Positions 15,270 to 24,305 of a DNA stretch of 64,000 bases are shown in pieces. Origin of the DNA: Gimesia chilikensis (GTDB taxonomy: Bacteria; Planctomycetota; Planctomycetia; Planctomycetales; Planctomycetaceae); contig NZ_VTSR01000004.1 in assembly GCF_008329715.1 (NCBI RefSeq), positions 124,001-188,000 on the forward strand, in the 5' to 3' direction. The position numbers and the translations under genes were made by a program. The stretch's first letter is position 1. Each line of letters begins with the position of its first letter. The notes beneath the pieces were generated by a model. The model was not told the DNA's origin and did not search any database. It saw nothing but the letters and a program-made list of their open reading frames with translations.

Positions 15270-16445
15270 ATGAAAGAACAAATCGTCTATTGCCCCGTTG
15301 GAAATGAATTCTCGCCCTGCGATCCGGCAGAGGTCCAGCCGATTGTCGAACACTTACGTTCGAACGTACCGGTCACCGAGCAACTTGTCTTCACGCGTGG
15401 CAGCCATCTACCTGATGGTCGTGTCGATCTCTGTAAACAGTGCATCGGTCCTGAAGGGACAAACCTGGTAGCTGATGCAGTCAAGTTGAATTTACATACG
15501 CGGCACTTGCTCATGGGCGCCAACGGCATGGGAAATACAGGTGCGCAGGCTCTGGCAAGACTGATCCGGGAAAACGAATCACTCCAGACAATTTATCTGG
15601 GATGTAATCGAATCGATGAATTGGGGGCAACCGAACTCGCACAGGCAATCGCAGAAAACTCCTCGGTCCGGGCACTCTGGTTAAAACGAAATCCGATTGG
15701 TGTTGAGGGGGCTCGCCAGATTACAGAGATGCTCAAACGCAATCAGAAATTGCGAACATTGGATCTGGTGCACACAAAGCTGGGAAGCGAAGGGGTACGG
15801 CTGATTGTCAGAACACTCGCCACCATCGACACATCTATCAGCTTGCTCTATCTGGGCGGAAATGAAATCAGTGCGCGAGATGCCGATGCACTGGCTGATC
15901 TGTTACAGCAGAATCAAAGACTGCGCGGTCTCTATTTAAGCGTCAATCGTCTCGGGGATGAGGGAGCCTCGGTTCTGGCACAAGGGCTTCGCTCCAATCA
16001 GGGACTTAATTCGCTGAGTCTGGCCAGTAATCGAATCGGACCGAAGGGAGCAGCAGCTCTCGCCTCGGCTTTGGAATCTCATCCGAACCTGGTTGAACTC
16101 GATTTGGGATATGATCGTTCCACCAGAGTTCTGGGAGAAGAATCCAATTGTCTGGGGAATGCGGGGGCTGCAGAAATTGCTCGCCTGATCCGAAACAATC
16201 GAAAGTTGAAGAGCGTTAACCTGACGCGCAATCGCATCAGCGATCGAGGGGCAGTCTTGCTCCTCGCAGCCCTGGAACGAAATAACGAACTCGTCGAGCT
16301 TAAAATAGGAAAAGGAATTTCTGCACCATTACGAAACAGGCTTCACGAGTTACTCGAACGCAACCGCAGGCAACATTCTGACCTACTCCAGATCGACGAA
16401 GATATCTCCGCCATTCGCAGCATCTATCGAACTTTGAACAAGTAA
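15270..16445 (+). CDS. Ribonuclease-inhibitor-type leucine-rich-repeat protein
   Basis: A 391-residue soluble protein. After an N-terminal segment with Cys residues (GRVDLCKQCIGPEG, about 50-63) it has 8-9 repeats of about 28 residues of the pattern LxxLxLxxNxIxxxGAxxLAxxLxxN. Examples are LQTIYLGCNRIDELGATELAQAI, LRGLYLSVNRLGDEGASVLAQGL and LKSVNLTRNRISDRGAVLLLAAL. This is the RI-type (ribonuclease inhibitor / NLR-like) LRR class, which forms a horseshoe for protein binding. It has no signal peptide, so it is cytosolic. It is co-transcribed with the zinc-ribbon SDR gene (15-base gap). What it binds is unknown; tRNA-like RNAs beside an RI-type LRR make a nuclease or RNA-protein partner an attractive but unproven idea. 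Confidence 0.88.
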   Translation: MKEQIVYCPVGNEFSPCDPAEVQPIVEHLRSNVPVTEQLVFTRGSHLPDGRVDLCKQCIGPEGTNLVADAVKLNLHTRHLLMGANGMGNTGAQALARLIRENESLQTIYLGCNRIDELGATELAQAIAENSSVRALWLKRNPIGVEGARQITEMLKRNQKLRTLDLVHTKLGSEGVRLIVRTLATIDTSISLLYLGGNEISARDADALADLLQQNQRLRGLYLSVNRLGDEGASVLAQGLRSNQGLNSLSLASNRIGPKGAAALASALESHPNLVELDLGYDRSTRVLGEESNCLGNAGAAEIARLIRNNRKLKSVNLTRNRISDRGAVLLLAALERNNELVELKIGKGISAPLRNRLHELLERNRRQHSDLLQIDEDISAIRSIYRTLNK

Positions 16446-16905
16446 ATGTCCTGATGACTCACCCCGGAAGGGAGTCGGTCGCTTGTTCTTCCCCAAAGCA
16501 CTCCAGGGAAAGACTGCACCAGGCAGGCTTAAAACCCGCGACATTTCGTAACCGCGTTAAGAAATGCATCATTTCCGTCTAATTGTGAATCTGTCTCTAA
16601 GTGTCCTTTTAATAACAGGTTACGAATAGAGTGGAGAACAAATTAAAGGAAATTGATGGAAAATTCTTATTTCGTCGGTAAGTGTCCGCCTTTACATACG
16701 AATGCTCTTAGTGGGATGTGTTCATTTGTGATTTGACACAGGCGAAATCACTCGGAAGTGTGATTTCTGGCGGTTGCTCATTCTTGATGCGAAGACCTCT
16801 GGTCCAGCGTCGTTCGCCTTTCCTGGCTGTCGAGTCATTTTCCCGCTGCGTACTTATCGTATTGTTCCGATTTATTTCTGGTTACGTTGAATGAAAGACT
16901 GATTC
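16446..16905. other. 460-base intergenic region with an inverted repeat
   Basis: No gene is seen. GAAATCAC (16744-16751) and GTGATTTC (16760-16767) form a perfect 8-pair inverted repeat with an 8-base loop, just after TTTGACA (16733-16739). It could be an operator or hairpin in the promoter region of the DUF1559 gene. No usable -10 was found at standard spacing. The motif AAGTGTCC occurs twice (near 16601 and 16679). Confidence 0.4.
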
Positions 16906-17916
16906 ATGAGTATTCCAAGACGCTCGCGATCACATCGAGGTTTTACCTTGATCGAACTGCTGGTGGTCATTGCCATCATCGCTATTCTGATAGCTCTCCT
17001 GCTACCGGCTGTACAACAGGCGCGAGAAGCGGCCCGCCGCAGTACGTGTAAAAACAATCTGAAGCAGCTCGGTCTCGCCCTGCACAACTACCATTCCACG
17101 TTCCAGATGTTACCACCCGCTTATGTGCGTGATCCCAATGTGGGAGATGATGAAGGCCACTGGACCTGGTCCGCGTTTATTGCCCCCCATATTGAATTAA
17201 CCTCGGTCTACAATGCGTTCCAGGTGGGAAACACACCGGCCAGTTATGCTTTCGGCAACAATATCCAGGCCATGCAACAGACTTACCCCGTATTTCGCTG
17301 TCCTTCCGATACCGGACCGGCAACGCATACGGAAGCCGGCTACACAATCGATTATTTTGTTTCAGGCAGCCGGACATCCAACGTCGGTGTCTCGGTCACC
17401 AATTATGTTGTCTCGAATAACAATGCCTATCACCGTGCGACCCGGGCGACCAACTATCTCGATGGCACTACAGGTGGCACCGGCCCATTCTGGGGCAACA
17501 GCAATTGTCGCTTCCGCGATGTGACCGACGGCTTAAGCAACACAATCCTGGCTGGCGAGCGAGCCTACCAGATTCCAGGAAATCCCATGTATGCGGGCAT
17601 GCTGTTCGCCGTCCGCGACAATCTCGGACTGGGGCCCACGTGTACCAACTGCTCCGGAAACACCGCTGCGAACCAGGGGCTGCTCAGCATTACCGGTACC
17701 ACACATTTCGGTATTAATCCGATCTCCTCAGTTGATCAGGCCAACGGTGGATACAGCAGTCGCCACGTGGGCGGAGCTCAGTTCCTGATGGGTGATGGTG
17801 CAGTTCGCTTCATCAGCGAAAACATCGATACGAACATCACCAACGGGGGCGTCGTTGACAGCACACTCGAACGTCTCTCCTCGATCTCGGATGGCGCCAT
17901 TCTCGGCGAATATTAA
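16906..17916 (+). CDS. DUF1559 protein with prepilin-type N-terminal methylation domain
   Basis: A 336-residue planctomycete-type protein. Residues 9-40 are the classic type IV prepilin signal, [20 protein letters not shown] followed by [18 protein letters not shown]. The FTLIE motif is the peptidase cleavage and methylation site. The DUF1559 body follows ([20 protein letters not shown]) and ends with [16 protein letters not shown], the conserved C-terminal H-X9-DG-type region. Such proteins occur in dozens of copies per planctomycete genome and are thought to be pseudopilin-like surface or secretion components; the role is unproven. A terminator-like hairpin follows at 17936-17969, then a lipoprotein gene, the common arrangement for this family. 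Confidence 0.93.
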   Translation: MSIPRRSRSHRGFTLIELLVVIAIIAILIALLLPAVQQAREAARRSTCKNNLKQLGLALHNYHSTFQMLPPAYVRDPNVGDDEGHWTWSAFIAPHIELTSVYNAFQVGNTPASYAFGNNIQAMQQTYPVFRCPSDTGPATHTEAGYTIDYFVSGSRTSNVGVSVTNYVVSNNNAYHRATRATNYLDGTTGGTGPFWGNSNCRFRDVTDGLSNTILAGERAYQIPGNPMYAGMLFAVRDNLGLGPTCTNCSGNTAANQGLLSITGTTHFGINPISSVDQANGGYSSRHVGGAQFLMGDGAVRFISENIDTNITNGGVVDSTLERLSSISDGAILGEY

Positions 17917-17935
17917 TCCGCACCACTGTTTTCTC

Positions 17936-17969
17936 AAGCGGCCGGGAGCCTGACGCTCCGCGGTCGCTT
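17936..17969 (+). terminator. Terminator-like hairpin after the DUF1559 gene
   Basis: AAGCGGCCGGGAGC and GCTCCGCGGTCGCTT pair over about 14 positions with one bulged C and one G-U, around the loop CTGAC. TTTCGTTTCG follows. It may only attenuate, because the lipoprotein gene follows 70 bases later. Confidence 0.6.
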
Positions 17970-18039
17970 TCGTTTCGCAGTGCTCCCCGCGCTGACGAAC
18001 CCGCCACCTTTTCATTCAGATTCATCAAGGTTCTATCAC

Positions 18040-18465
18040 ATGTTCGTTTATCGTCTCGGAAAAATCTTCAGCGTCCTGATCATCGCCTGTGGAATGTGTG
18101 CCTGCAGCGGCAGTGACGGTCCACAACTGGGCCAGGTTTCAGGAGTCGTGACTCTCGACGGGGAGCCACTGGAATATGCGCAGATCACTTTTCAGCCTGA
18201 AAAAGGTCGTCCCTCGGTCGCAGAAACCGACAGTGCAGGAAATTACTCTTTGTCTTACACGGGCACCAGCACCGGGGCCTTGATAGGTGCTCACAAGGTT
18301 GTGATTACTTCCGCCATGGATGCCTATTCGGACGAGACTGGCGAAGGTAAAGACAGGAAGGCACGTGCCGAACTGTTGCCGGCAAAATATCATACCCAGA
18401 CCACGCTCACAGCCGATGTCAAATCGGGCAGCAATCAGATCGATTTCCCGCTCACTTCGAAGTAA
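18040..18465 (+). CDS. Lipoprotein with carboxypeptidase-regulatory-like (transthyretin-like) domain
   Basis: A 141-residue protein from ATG 18040. The frame is open further upstream, but that part has no family-like sequence. The signal region [13 protein letters not shown] contains a lipobox (LIIAC). The mature part has [22 protein letters not shown] and [14 protein letters not shown], the hallmark of the beta-sandwich carboxypeptidase-regulatory domain found in many planctomycete lipoproteins. It follows the DUF1559 gene, a combination often seen in this phylum, and is likely exported with it. Function is unknown. Confidence 0.85.
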   Translation: MFVYRLGKIFSVLIIACGMCACSGSDGPQLGQVSGVVTLDGEPLEYAQITFQPEKGRPSVAETDSAGNYSLSYTGTSTGALIGAHKVVITSAMDAYSDETGEGKDRKARAELLPAKYHTQTTLTADVKSGSNQIDFPLTSK

Positions 18466-18622
18466 CAGCGTCTCCCGCAGGATACCCACGTTGCACACAA
18501 TTAAATTGACGCACCAGAAACGGGTGAGTACATTGGATTCCCGGAAGCACTGCTCTGTTTTTCGAAAACCAGGGCAGGCTTCCTGATCCATCCCATTTCT
18601 GCTTAGCATAAAGGTGCTCATT

Positions 18623-19324
18623 ATGTCCGCTCCACGTTATCTGCTCACTCTGGCTTGTCTGCTGGCACCGGTATCAGTCTTCGCGGGAGCACCGGAAGCC
18701 ATTTCCGGAGACCATTATCAGCAGACGGTGGCCTCAGATGATTTCTCCGGGCCCGAACTCGGCAAGCAGTGGCGCCTCTATAAAGGCTCCTCAGTCGTAA
18801 AAGACGGTGTGCTGCAGGGAGTCGAACTCGAGGGAGGTGGACACGCAGCCGTCCATCAGTTGAAGACCGAACCTTACAGCGATGTCGAACTCACCGTCGA
18901 TCTCAAGTTCGAGGGTTCACCTTACACGAACCTGACCTTCAATCAGCATAAATTCAAAGGCTCCCACGCAGGCCATCTCTGCCGCGTGGTGGTTTCGCCC
19001 ACGAAAGTCACACTCCGTGACGGCAAGACCGGCGTCTTCAATAATGAGATCTTCAAGAAACGACAGAACAAAGAAAAACTGACCGAAGACGAACAGGAGA
19101 TTCTGAAACGGTCCCAGGCCGTCTTCCCGGTCAAACTGAAGAAAGGCGAGTGGTACACCGTCACTGTCCGCATTAATGGGGACCAGATGCAGGCTTTCAT
19201 CGACGGCAAGCTGATTGGCTCCCTCCGTTCCCCGGGCATTGCCCATCCCACCAAAGACATGATCGGCCTGGTCACCCCCAAGCAGTCGATCCATTATGAC
19301 AACGTCAAAGTCCGCGTACCTTAA
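18623..19324 (+). CDS. Secreted concanavalin-A-like (DUF1080-style) protein
   Basis: A 233-residue protein. ATG 18623 is preferred over GTG 18614 because AAGGTG lies 7 bases upstream. A signal peptide (LLTLACLLAPVSVFAGA) is followed by a beta-sandwich domain: SDDFSGPELGKQWRLYKGSS, DVELTVDLKFEG, KKGEWYTVTVRINGDQMQAFIDGKLIGS and HYDNVKVRVP at the C-terminus. This resembles DUF1080 / 3-keto-disaccharide-hydrolase-like and glucanase-like folds, which bind or cleave sugars. A charged insert (FKKRQNKEKLTEDEQEILKR) interrupts the fold. No catalytic residues can be named. Confidence 0.72.
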   Translation: MSAPRYLLTLACLLAPVSVFAGAPEAISGDHYQQTVASDDFSGPELGKQWRLYKGSSVVKDGVLQGVELEGGGHAAVHQLKTEPYSDVELTVDLKFEGSPYTNLTFNQHKFKGSHAGHLCRVVVSPTKVTLRDGKTGVFNNEIFKKRQNKEKLTEDEQEILKRSQAVFPVKLKKGEWYTVTVRINGDQMQAFIDGKLIGSLRSPGIAHPTKDMIGLVTPKQSIHYDNVKVRVP

Positions 19325-19345
19325 TCTTCCAGGAGAGGAGAGGTC

Positions 19346-19897
19346 ATGTCTGATGACTTCATCACCATCGCAACGACAAGCACCCCTACCGAAGCCAGCC
19401 TGATCCGCAACCAGCTGGAAGCGGAGGGAATTCGGGTCTATCTCTCAGACGAAGAAGCGGTCGGCATGGCCTGGTATCTTGGGAATGCACTCGGCGGGAT
19501 TAAGGTTCAGGTCGCTTCTGAAGACGCCGATCGCGCTTTTGAACTACTCGATGAACACGATCCGGTGACCATCAGCGAGGAAGACTGGAAAACCGTCGAA
19601 GGCTTCGAGAACGGCTGGGAAGAGGGTGAAGCTACGGAAGACGATGCACAAGACTCCGTTGAGGAATCGGCTGCTGAGCGAGACCTGGACCAGGATGTTG
19701 ATCGTGCTTTTAAAGCCGCCGTCCTGGGCATCATTTTTTTCCCGATCCAGGTCTATTCATTTTTCCTGTTGCTGGATATTCTCTTTTCCGGTCTCACGTT
19801 GACTCCATCTCAACAGAAAAAAGTAAGTATCAGTTTTCTGCTGGACTGTTTCGTTTTGTCGGCCTGGTCATACATCCTGTTCTTCCGCGGTTATTAA
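19346..19897 (+). CDS. DUF2007 domain membrane protein
   Basis: A 183-residue protein. Residues 5-72 (FITIATTSTPTEASLIRNQLEAEGIRVYL, then GGIKVQVASEDADRAFELLDE) match DUF2007, a small domain suggested to act in signal transduction. An acidic linker (about 85-115) follows, then two hydrophobic helices (AAVLGIIFFPIQVYSFFLLLDILF and ISFLLDCFVLSAWSYILFF). AGGAGAGGAGAGG precedes the ATG, a very strong ribosome site. It follows the secreted protein gene by 21 bases and may share its transcript. Confidence 0.82.
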   Translation: MSDDFITIATTSTPTEASLIRNQLEAEGIRVYLSDEEAVGMAWYLGNALGGIKVQVASEDADRAFELLDEHDPVTISEEDWKTVEGFENGWEEGEATEDDAQDSVEESAAERDLDQDVDRAFKAAVLGIIFFPIQVYSFFLLLDILFSGLTLTPSQQKKVSISFLLDCFVLSAWSYILFFRGY

Positions 19898-20186
19898 TCC
19901 CAGGAAGAAGATGGGGCCTGGCTGATTCTGATTACATTCAACCCCAGTACTCAATACTCTCCGCGTTTGCTGCTCTCAGTGGTCTCTGGTTTATCTTCGT
20001 CTATCCTCAGGCAAACAGACTCTTCAACTGAAACAGCTTCTGCAAAGCGGCATTTTCAGAAATTGAGTCTTAAAAATCTCAAATTGAGTGGAATAGAACT
20101 CACCTGAATCAGATCTCTATCAGTGAGCTGATGAGACTTTTATTACTGAGACCGGGACTTGGTCCTGTCGATCTGAGGTGATGAGC

Positions 20187-20651
20187 ATGCAACAGACTTA
20201 CCGGCGCTGTCGTTCTATCTTACTGTTGACTCTGGTCTTGTACCTGCCGGGCTGCAGTTTCTCGTACCCACTGTTCCTGCAAGGTCAGCTACTGGCCGGG
20301 GCAGAGCAACAGCCCGTGCAGGGGGCCACTGTGACTCTCCTTTTCAGAGACCAAAAGTATGCCTCCACAACCACCGATGCACAGGGAAACTGGAACCTGA
20401 AAGTGATGCTCGATGATTCCGAATTCTGGCCCGGAAAAGAGGACCTGCACTGGATCAAACCGGACAGGCTCAAGCTGCGGATCGAAACCGGCGGTCAGAC
20501 CTGCATGGTTCCCTGTCCGCGCGTCGCGGCTCCGGAATCAGTCGGCGATATCTATGCTTTCGTTATGACGGTCCTCAAGGCACATCCGGAAACGGAAAAG
20601 CAGGAGACGCTGCCGCTGGAAGCCCTAAAGCCCGTTCCGTCTGATATTTAA
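20187..20651 (+). CDS. Lipoprotein with carboxypeptidase-regulatory-like domain
   Basis: A 154-residue protein from ATG 20187, which has GAGGTG six bases upstream; ATG 20181 and GTG 20178 are in frame. The signal SILLLTLVLYLPGC has a clear lipobox (LPGC). The body reads LQGQLLAGAEQQPVQGATVTLLF and STTTDAQGNWNLKVML, a carboxypeptidase-regulatory beta-sandwich. The C-terminal tail is charged. The gene stands alone after a 289-base gap in which I see only short AAATTGAGT direct repeats. Confidence 0.78.
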   Translation: MQQTYRRCRSILLLTLVLYLPGCSFSYPLFLQGQLLAGAEQQPVQGATVTLLFRDQKYASTTTDAQGNWNLKVMLDDSEFWPGKEDLHWIKPDRLKLRIETGGQTCMVPCPRVAAPESVGDIYAFVMTVLKAHPETEKQETLPLEALKPVPSDI

Positions 20652-20768
20652 ATCGATCTGATAAATTCGTTCGAATTGAAAATTATTTCGGAGTTCCTGT
20701 CGATCGCCCCTCGTGCCAATCGACTACAGGGTAGAACACCATTCTCCCCTGTCTTCAAGGAACATCCG

Positions 20769-21131
20769 ATGAAGCCCTCCGTTACCTGTGGCTGCCAAAG
20801 AGTCTCACGCCAGTCAGCGTGTGCTGTGGAACATCCACCGTCGCAGTCTCGTTTCGCATGGTTCCGGCAGTCCTCAATGGCACTGATTTCGACATTCCTG
20901 TTGATTCTGATGCCCAAGTGCCCGCTCTGCCTGGCAGCCTGGATTACCTGTCTGACGGGTGTCGGGCTTTCGCTGACGGTGGCCTCCTGGCTGCGTCTGT
21001 TCCTGATTGGGGGCAGCTCTGGTGTTCTGATTCTGGTGATTCTCATACGGTTGCGGCGTGTGTTCGCAACTCGGCTCACAACAGAGAGAACCCTTCTGTA
21101 TCACAATCAACCTGAACTGGAGAAGCGATGA
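20769..21131 (+). CDS. Small membrane protein with CPLC motif
   Basis: A 120-residue protein from ATG 20769 (AAGGAACATCCG upstream). The N-terminal half is Cys-containing and basic ([17 protein letters not shown]). Two helices follow: [25 protein letters not shown] and [21 protein letters not shown]. The CPLC pair at the membrane face recalls the metal-binding Cys motifs of MerC-type mercury transporters, but the protein has only two clear helices, so this is only a hint. The stop overlaps the start of the DUF899 gene by 4 bases (ATGA), a sign of coupled translation and a shared task. Confidence 0.68.
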   Translation: MKPSVTCGCQRVSRQSACAVEHPPSQSRFAWFRQSSMALISTFLLILMPKCPLCLAAWITCLTGVGLSLTVASWLRLFLIGGSSGVLILVILIRLRRVFATRLTTERTLLYHNQPELEKR

Positions 21132-21868
21132 ACTCAACCGAACAGACGCTGGCACATCCGAATGTGGTTACCCACGACGCATGGCGCACACAGCGACTCG
21201 AATTACTGGCAGCAGAAAAAGAACTTACCCGGCACCGGGATCGCGTCAACGCTCAACGACGGCGCCTGCCGATGGTGAAGCTCGAAAAGGATTATCAGTT
21301 CGCAGGTCCTGAAGGCCAACTCCGTCTACTCGATCTGTTTGCAGGTCGCCGTCAATTAATCGTCTATCACTTCATGTTCGCGCCGGACTGGGAGCAGGGC
21401 TGCCAGGGGTGTACCATGCTGGTCAACAGTCTCGGTGATTTGTCTCTGCTCAATAAACGGGATACGACATTCGTTCTGGTTTCCCGAGCACAATTGGAGA
21501 AACTTCAGAAATACAAGGCCGAACAGGGATGGGACCGCACCTGGGTCTCTTCATTCGAAAGTGACTTCAATTACGATTTCCATGTCACTCTCGACGACAC
21601 CGTTGCCCCGCCTGAATATAACTATCGCAGCCAGAAAGAACTGCAGCAGCGAAAGGAGGCAGAACCGTTTTTCCTCTCGGGCGAATTGCACGGCGTTAGT
21701 GTCTTTTTCCGTGTGGGCGACGATGTTTATCACACCTATTCGACCTACGCCCGGGGATGTGAAAGCCTGACCGATTCCTTTCGTCTGCTGGACCTGACTC
21801 CCTATGGTCGGCAGGAAGAATTCGAAGATTCCCCAACTGGCTGGCCCCAGAAGCCCACTTACGGTTAA
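21128..21868 (+). CDS. DUF899 (thioredoxin-like) protein
   Basis: A 246-residue soluble protein of the DUF899 family. Visible landmarks are [25 protein letters not shown] (N-terminal helix), [37 protein letters not shown] with the CQGC pair in the place of the thioredoxin active site, [16 protein letters not shown], and [22 protein letters not shown]. The family has a thioredoxin-like fold with unknown substrate. Overlap with the CPLC membrane protein suggests a redox or metal pair. A 12-pair hairpin follows the gene. Confidence 0.88.
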   Translation: MNSTEQTLAHPNVVTHDAWRTQRLELLAAEKELTRHRDRVNAQRRRLPMVKLEKDYQFAGPEGQLRLLDLFAGRRQLIVYHFMFAPDWEQGCQGCTMLVNSLGDLSLLNKRDTTFVLVSRAQLEKLQKYKAEQGWDRTWVSSFESDFNYDFHVTLDDTVAPPEYNYRSQKELQQRKEAEPFFLSGELHGVSVFFRVGDDVYHTYSTYARGCESLTDSFRLLDLTPYGRQEEFEDSPTGWPQKPTYG

Positions 21869-21900
21869 CCGGGAGAAAGAGGAATATCAGCCAGCAAAGT

Positions 21901-21940
21901 CAGCCGACATCAATGCTTTTACAGCAACTGATGTCGGCTG
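21901..21940 (+). terminator. Hairpin terminator after the DUF899 gene
   Basis: CAGCCGACATCA (21901-21912) and TGATGTCGGCTG (21929-21940) pair perfectly over 12 bases with a 16-base loop. The T-tract is poor (CTTCGTTC), so termination may be Rho-assisted. Confidence 0.6.
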
Positions 21941-22081
21941 CTTCGTTCGAAATCAGTTCCGCTACCGTTTTTCTCTTTGAAACTCCCCCTGCAACAAGCT
22001 TACACTGGGAGTCAACACCTGCTCTCTCTGCGTAAGTTTTCTGAAGTAGAACATCTGAGACACGACCGGCGAATTTGACCG

Positions 22082-23248
22082 ATGTTTATTAAACAACTGG
22101 AATCTCTGCGCGGGATTGCTGCGTTGATGGTCGCGCTCAGTCACTGTCTGATCGTGTTCGCCGTCGATCAGAATCCGATGATCTGGACGACCAGACTCTG
22201 GGAGACGCAGGGGACCCAGGCCTTCCTTACCAGACTGCTGTTGATTCCCTGTAACGGCGGCGCCGCGGTGACGGTGTTCTTCGTTCTGAGTGGCTATGTC
22301 CTGGGACTGTCGCTCGATCGCAAGCCCCGACAGTCGCTGACGTATCTGGCGTTTTACGTGAAGCGCGTCTTGCGAATCTATCCCGCGTATCTCGTCTGTC
22401 TCACACTGATCATAGTTTCCATCATGGGGTTCCATTCTTACCAGCGGTTTCCGAATACGTCGCTCTGGTTTCAGGAGTGGTATCAGCAGAATATCACCTG
22501 GAACAACGCACTGGCCAATTATGCCCTGCTGGAGACAAACCTCAATCAGATCGCCTGGACGCTGAAAGTAGAACTGGTGATGTCGTTCGGCTTTCCGCTC
22601 TTTTATCTACTCTGTCGAAAACGCGCACAGAAAGGGAATTATGTCATCCTGCTGATTCTGATGGCACTTTCCTGTATTCTACCGGGAATTATTTATCTGC
22701 TGTATGGGTTCGTCTTCTACCTGGGACTGATGCTGCCGATCCTGATTGAACAACTGAAACAGGCAGTCGCCCCGTCCGCCCGCAACACTCTGTTTCTGGT
22801 CAGTGTCATCGCTCTGCTCTCAGCCCGTTCCCTGTTTGCACCTCAGGAACGCTTTTTTACCGTCCTGCTCGAAGCCCTGGCTGCAGCCGCGATCATCACC
22901 ATCCTGGCGGAAGGAACCGTCAAGGTCTGGGGAAGCCGCCTGTTGGATTTCCCGCTGGTCCACAAACTCGGGCAGATTTCGTATTCCTTTTACATCTATC
23001 ACTTCATCATCATGTACTGGCTCGCCTGGGGCCTGCTGCATCTGGTCAGTGCGGAAATCACTGCGAATTATCCACTGCTGTTGAGCCTGCTTCTGGCTGT
23101 CGTTTCAGTACCCCTCACTTTCGTGGTGGCCCAGCTTTCCTATCAGGCAGTAGAACGCCCCATGATCGGCTGGGGCGCCCGCCTGGCAGAAAAAGTGACA
23201 GACCTGGCCCGAGCCTCTACCGCCCGCCTGCGTCTGCAGAGAAAATAG
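22082..23248 (+). CDS. Acyltransferase 3 family membrane protein
   Basis: A 388-residue integral membrane protein. It opens QLESLRGIAALMVALSHCLIVF, with the conserved RG and catalytic His of the acyltransferase 3 (OafA/OPGC/YrhL-like) family. About ten membrane helices follow, with FVLSGYVLGLSL and the end motif SYSFYIYHFIIMYWL. The family transfers acyl groups to cell-surface sugars at the inner membrane. No SGNH domain is attached, so it is the short, single-domain form. The gene stands alone; the target glycan is unknown. Confidence 0.9.
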   Translation: MFIKQLESLRGIAALMVALSHCLIVFAVDQNPMIWTTRLWETQGTQAFLTRLLLIPCNGGAAVTVFFVLSGYVLGLSLDRKPRQSLTYLAFYVKRVLRIYPAYLVCLTLIIVSIMGFHSYQRFPNTSLWFQEWYQQNITWNNALANYALLETNLNQIAWTLKVELVMSFGFPLFYLLCRKRAQKGNYVILLILMALSCILPGIIYLLYGFVFYLGLMLPILIEQLKQAVAPSARNTLFLVSVIALLSARSLFAPQERFFTVLLEALAAAAIITILAEGTVKVWGSRLLDFPLVHKLGQISYSFYIYHFIIMYWLAWGLLHLVSAEITANYPLLLSLLLAVVSVPLTFVVAQLSYQAVERPMIGWGARLAEKVTDLARASTARLRLQRK

Positions 23249-23279
23249 TACGCGACCGGTCTGACGATTCAGCAGGTGC

Positions 23280-24305
23280 TCATGAAAAGTCTGTTTTCTG
23301 CCGGGCCTCCCATCTCTGCACCGCTTCTGCTTTCGTTTTTTGACGCTCTTCCTGGCAGTGTATTGTCGCGCTGTTATACATTTTCAGAATTAATTCTAAA
23401 CAAAGCAGGAAAAGGCACAGGCCCCCTATGACCTTGACGAGCTCAGGCAACTCAGACCTCAGGAGAATTACAAACCCGATCAGTCCTGCACTTCCCCAGG
23501 CCACGAGCAGGTAAGTCATCACTCGAAAATCCTCACGCGCCCAGATTCGCTCCTGAATCAGACCTCGTTTGGGGATACTGTAACGCAGGAAAAGCCACCA
23601 GCCGATTGTCATCGCCGGGAGTATCAGGAAACCAAACTGACCCTGATACCATGAAATCAAAATGACAGTCGGCGTCAATACGGCATTCAGGGGGATTCCA
23701 ATCCGATCATAACGTCTGCGGGTGATCAAAATCTTTTCCGATCCCGGAGTGCGGAGCTCCGTCTCAGGGTGTTTAAGCAATTGCAGACGTTCCTCAAGCG
23801 GGATCGCGACCTGGTAACAGAAATGGTTCCAATGTATTTGAGCGGTTTCATTGAGCTCGCGATGGAAATAGCGAATCAGCCAGAGCCGATCCTCAAGTTG
23901 ATAATACTTGAGATTGATCACAACGCTATTGGGACGGGGATTCAGAAAAAGTTCGGAGTCGCTTCCCCATCTGGCCTCCGTCACCTCTGAAAGGTTGACC
24001 TCTTGACGCTGAAAGACCTCCTGCACCGTCACGATATTATCGTGAAGATTGAGCGATACATTTCGATAGACCAGTATTCCCCACAGAGCAATCAGGCCAG
24101 GGATCAATCCCAGAGATCCCACAAACAGGAAACCAGAAAGATGCATATTGAAAGGGTCATCAAGCACGATCAGAATTCCAATCCCCAGGAAGCTGATCAG
24201 GGTGAGAATCAGCGACCACAGTTCCCCGTACAGATATTCCCTTGATGGGCGGAAAATCAGGGGTTCATTTCCAGAGTCGGATGAAACATCAGACAGATCG
24301 ATCAT
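23280..24305 (-). CDS. Membrane protein of unknown function, paralogue A
   Basis: A 341-residue protein. Two helices lie near 32-50 and 58-80 (LILTLISFLGIGILIVL; FLFVGSLGLIPGLIALWGILV). A cytosolic PH-like domain follows (VSLNLHDNIVTVQEVFQRQEVNLSEVTEARW), then ILITRRRYDRIGIPL and a second group of four helices. The order matches that of the upstream gene, so the two are tandem paralogues. Its ATG overlaps the stop of the upstream gene (ATGA), giving a coupled pair. The bPH-like middle domain is inferred from strand pattern only. Confidence 0.66.
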   Translation of the reverse strand: MIDLSDVSSDSGNEPLIFRPSREYLYGELWSLILTLISFLGIGILIVLDDPFNMHLSGFLFVGSLGLIPGLIALWGILVYRNVSLNLHDNIVTVQEVFQRQEVNLSEVTEARWGSDSELFLNPRPNSVVINLKYYQLEDRLWLIRYFHRELNETAQIHWNHFCYQVAIPLEERLQLLKHPETELRTPGSEKILITRRRYDRIGIPLNAVLTPTVILISWYQGQFGFLILPAMTIGWWLFLRYSIPKRGLIQERIWAREDFRVMTYLLVAWGSAGLIGFVILLRSELPELVKVIGGLCLFLLCLELILKMYNSATIHCQEERQKTKAEAVQRWEARQKTDFS

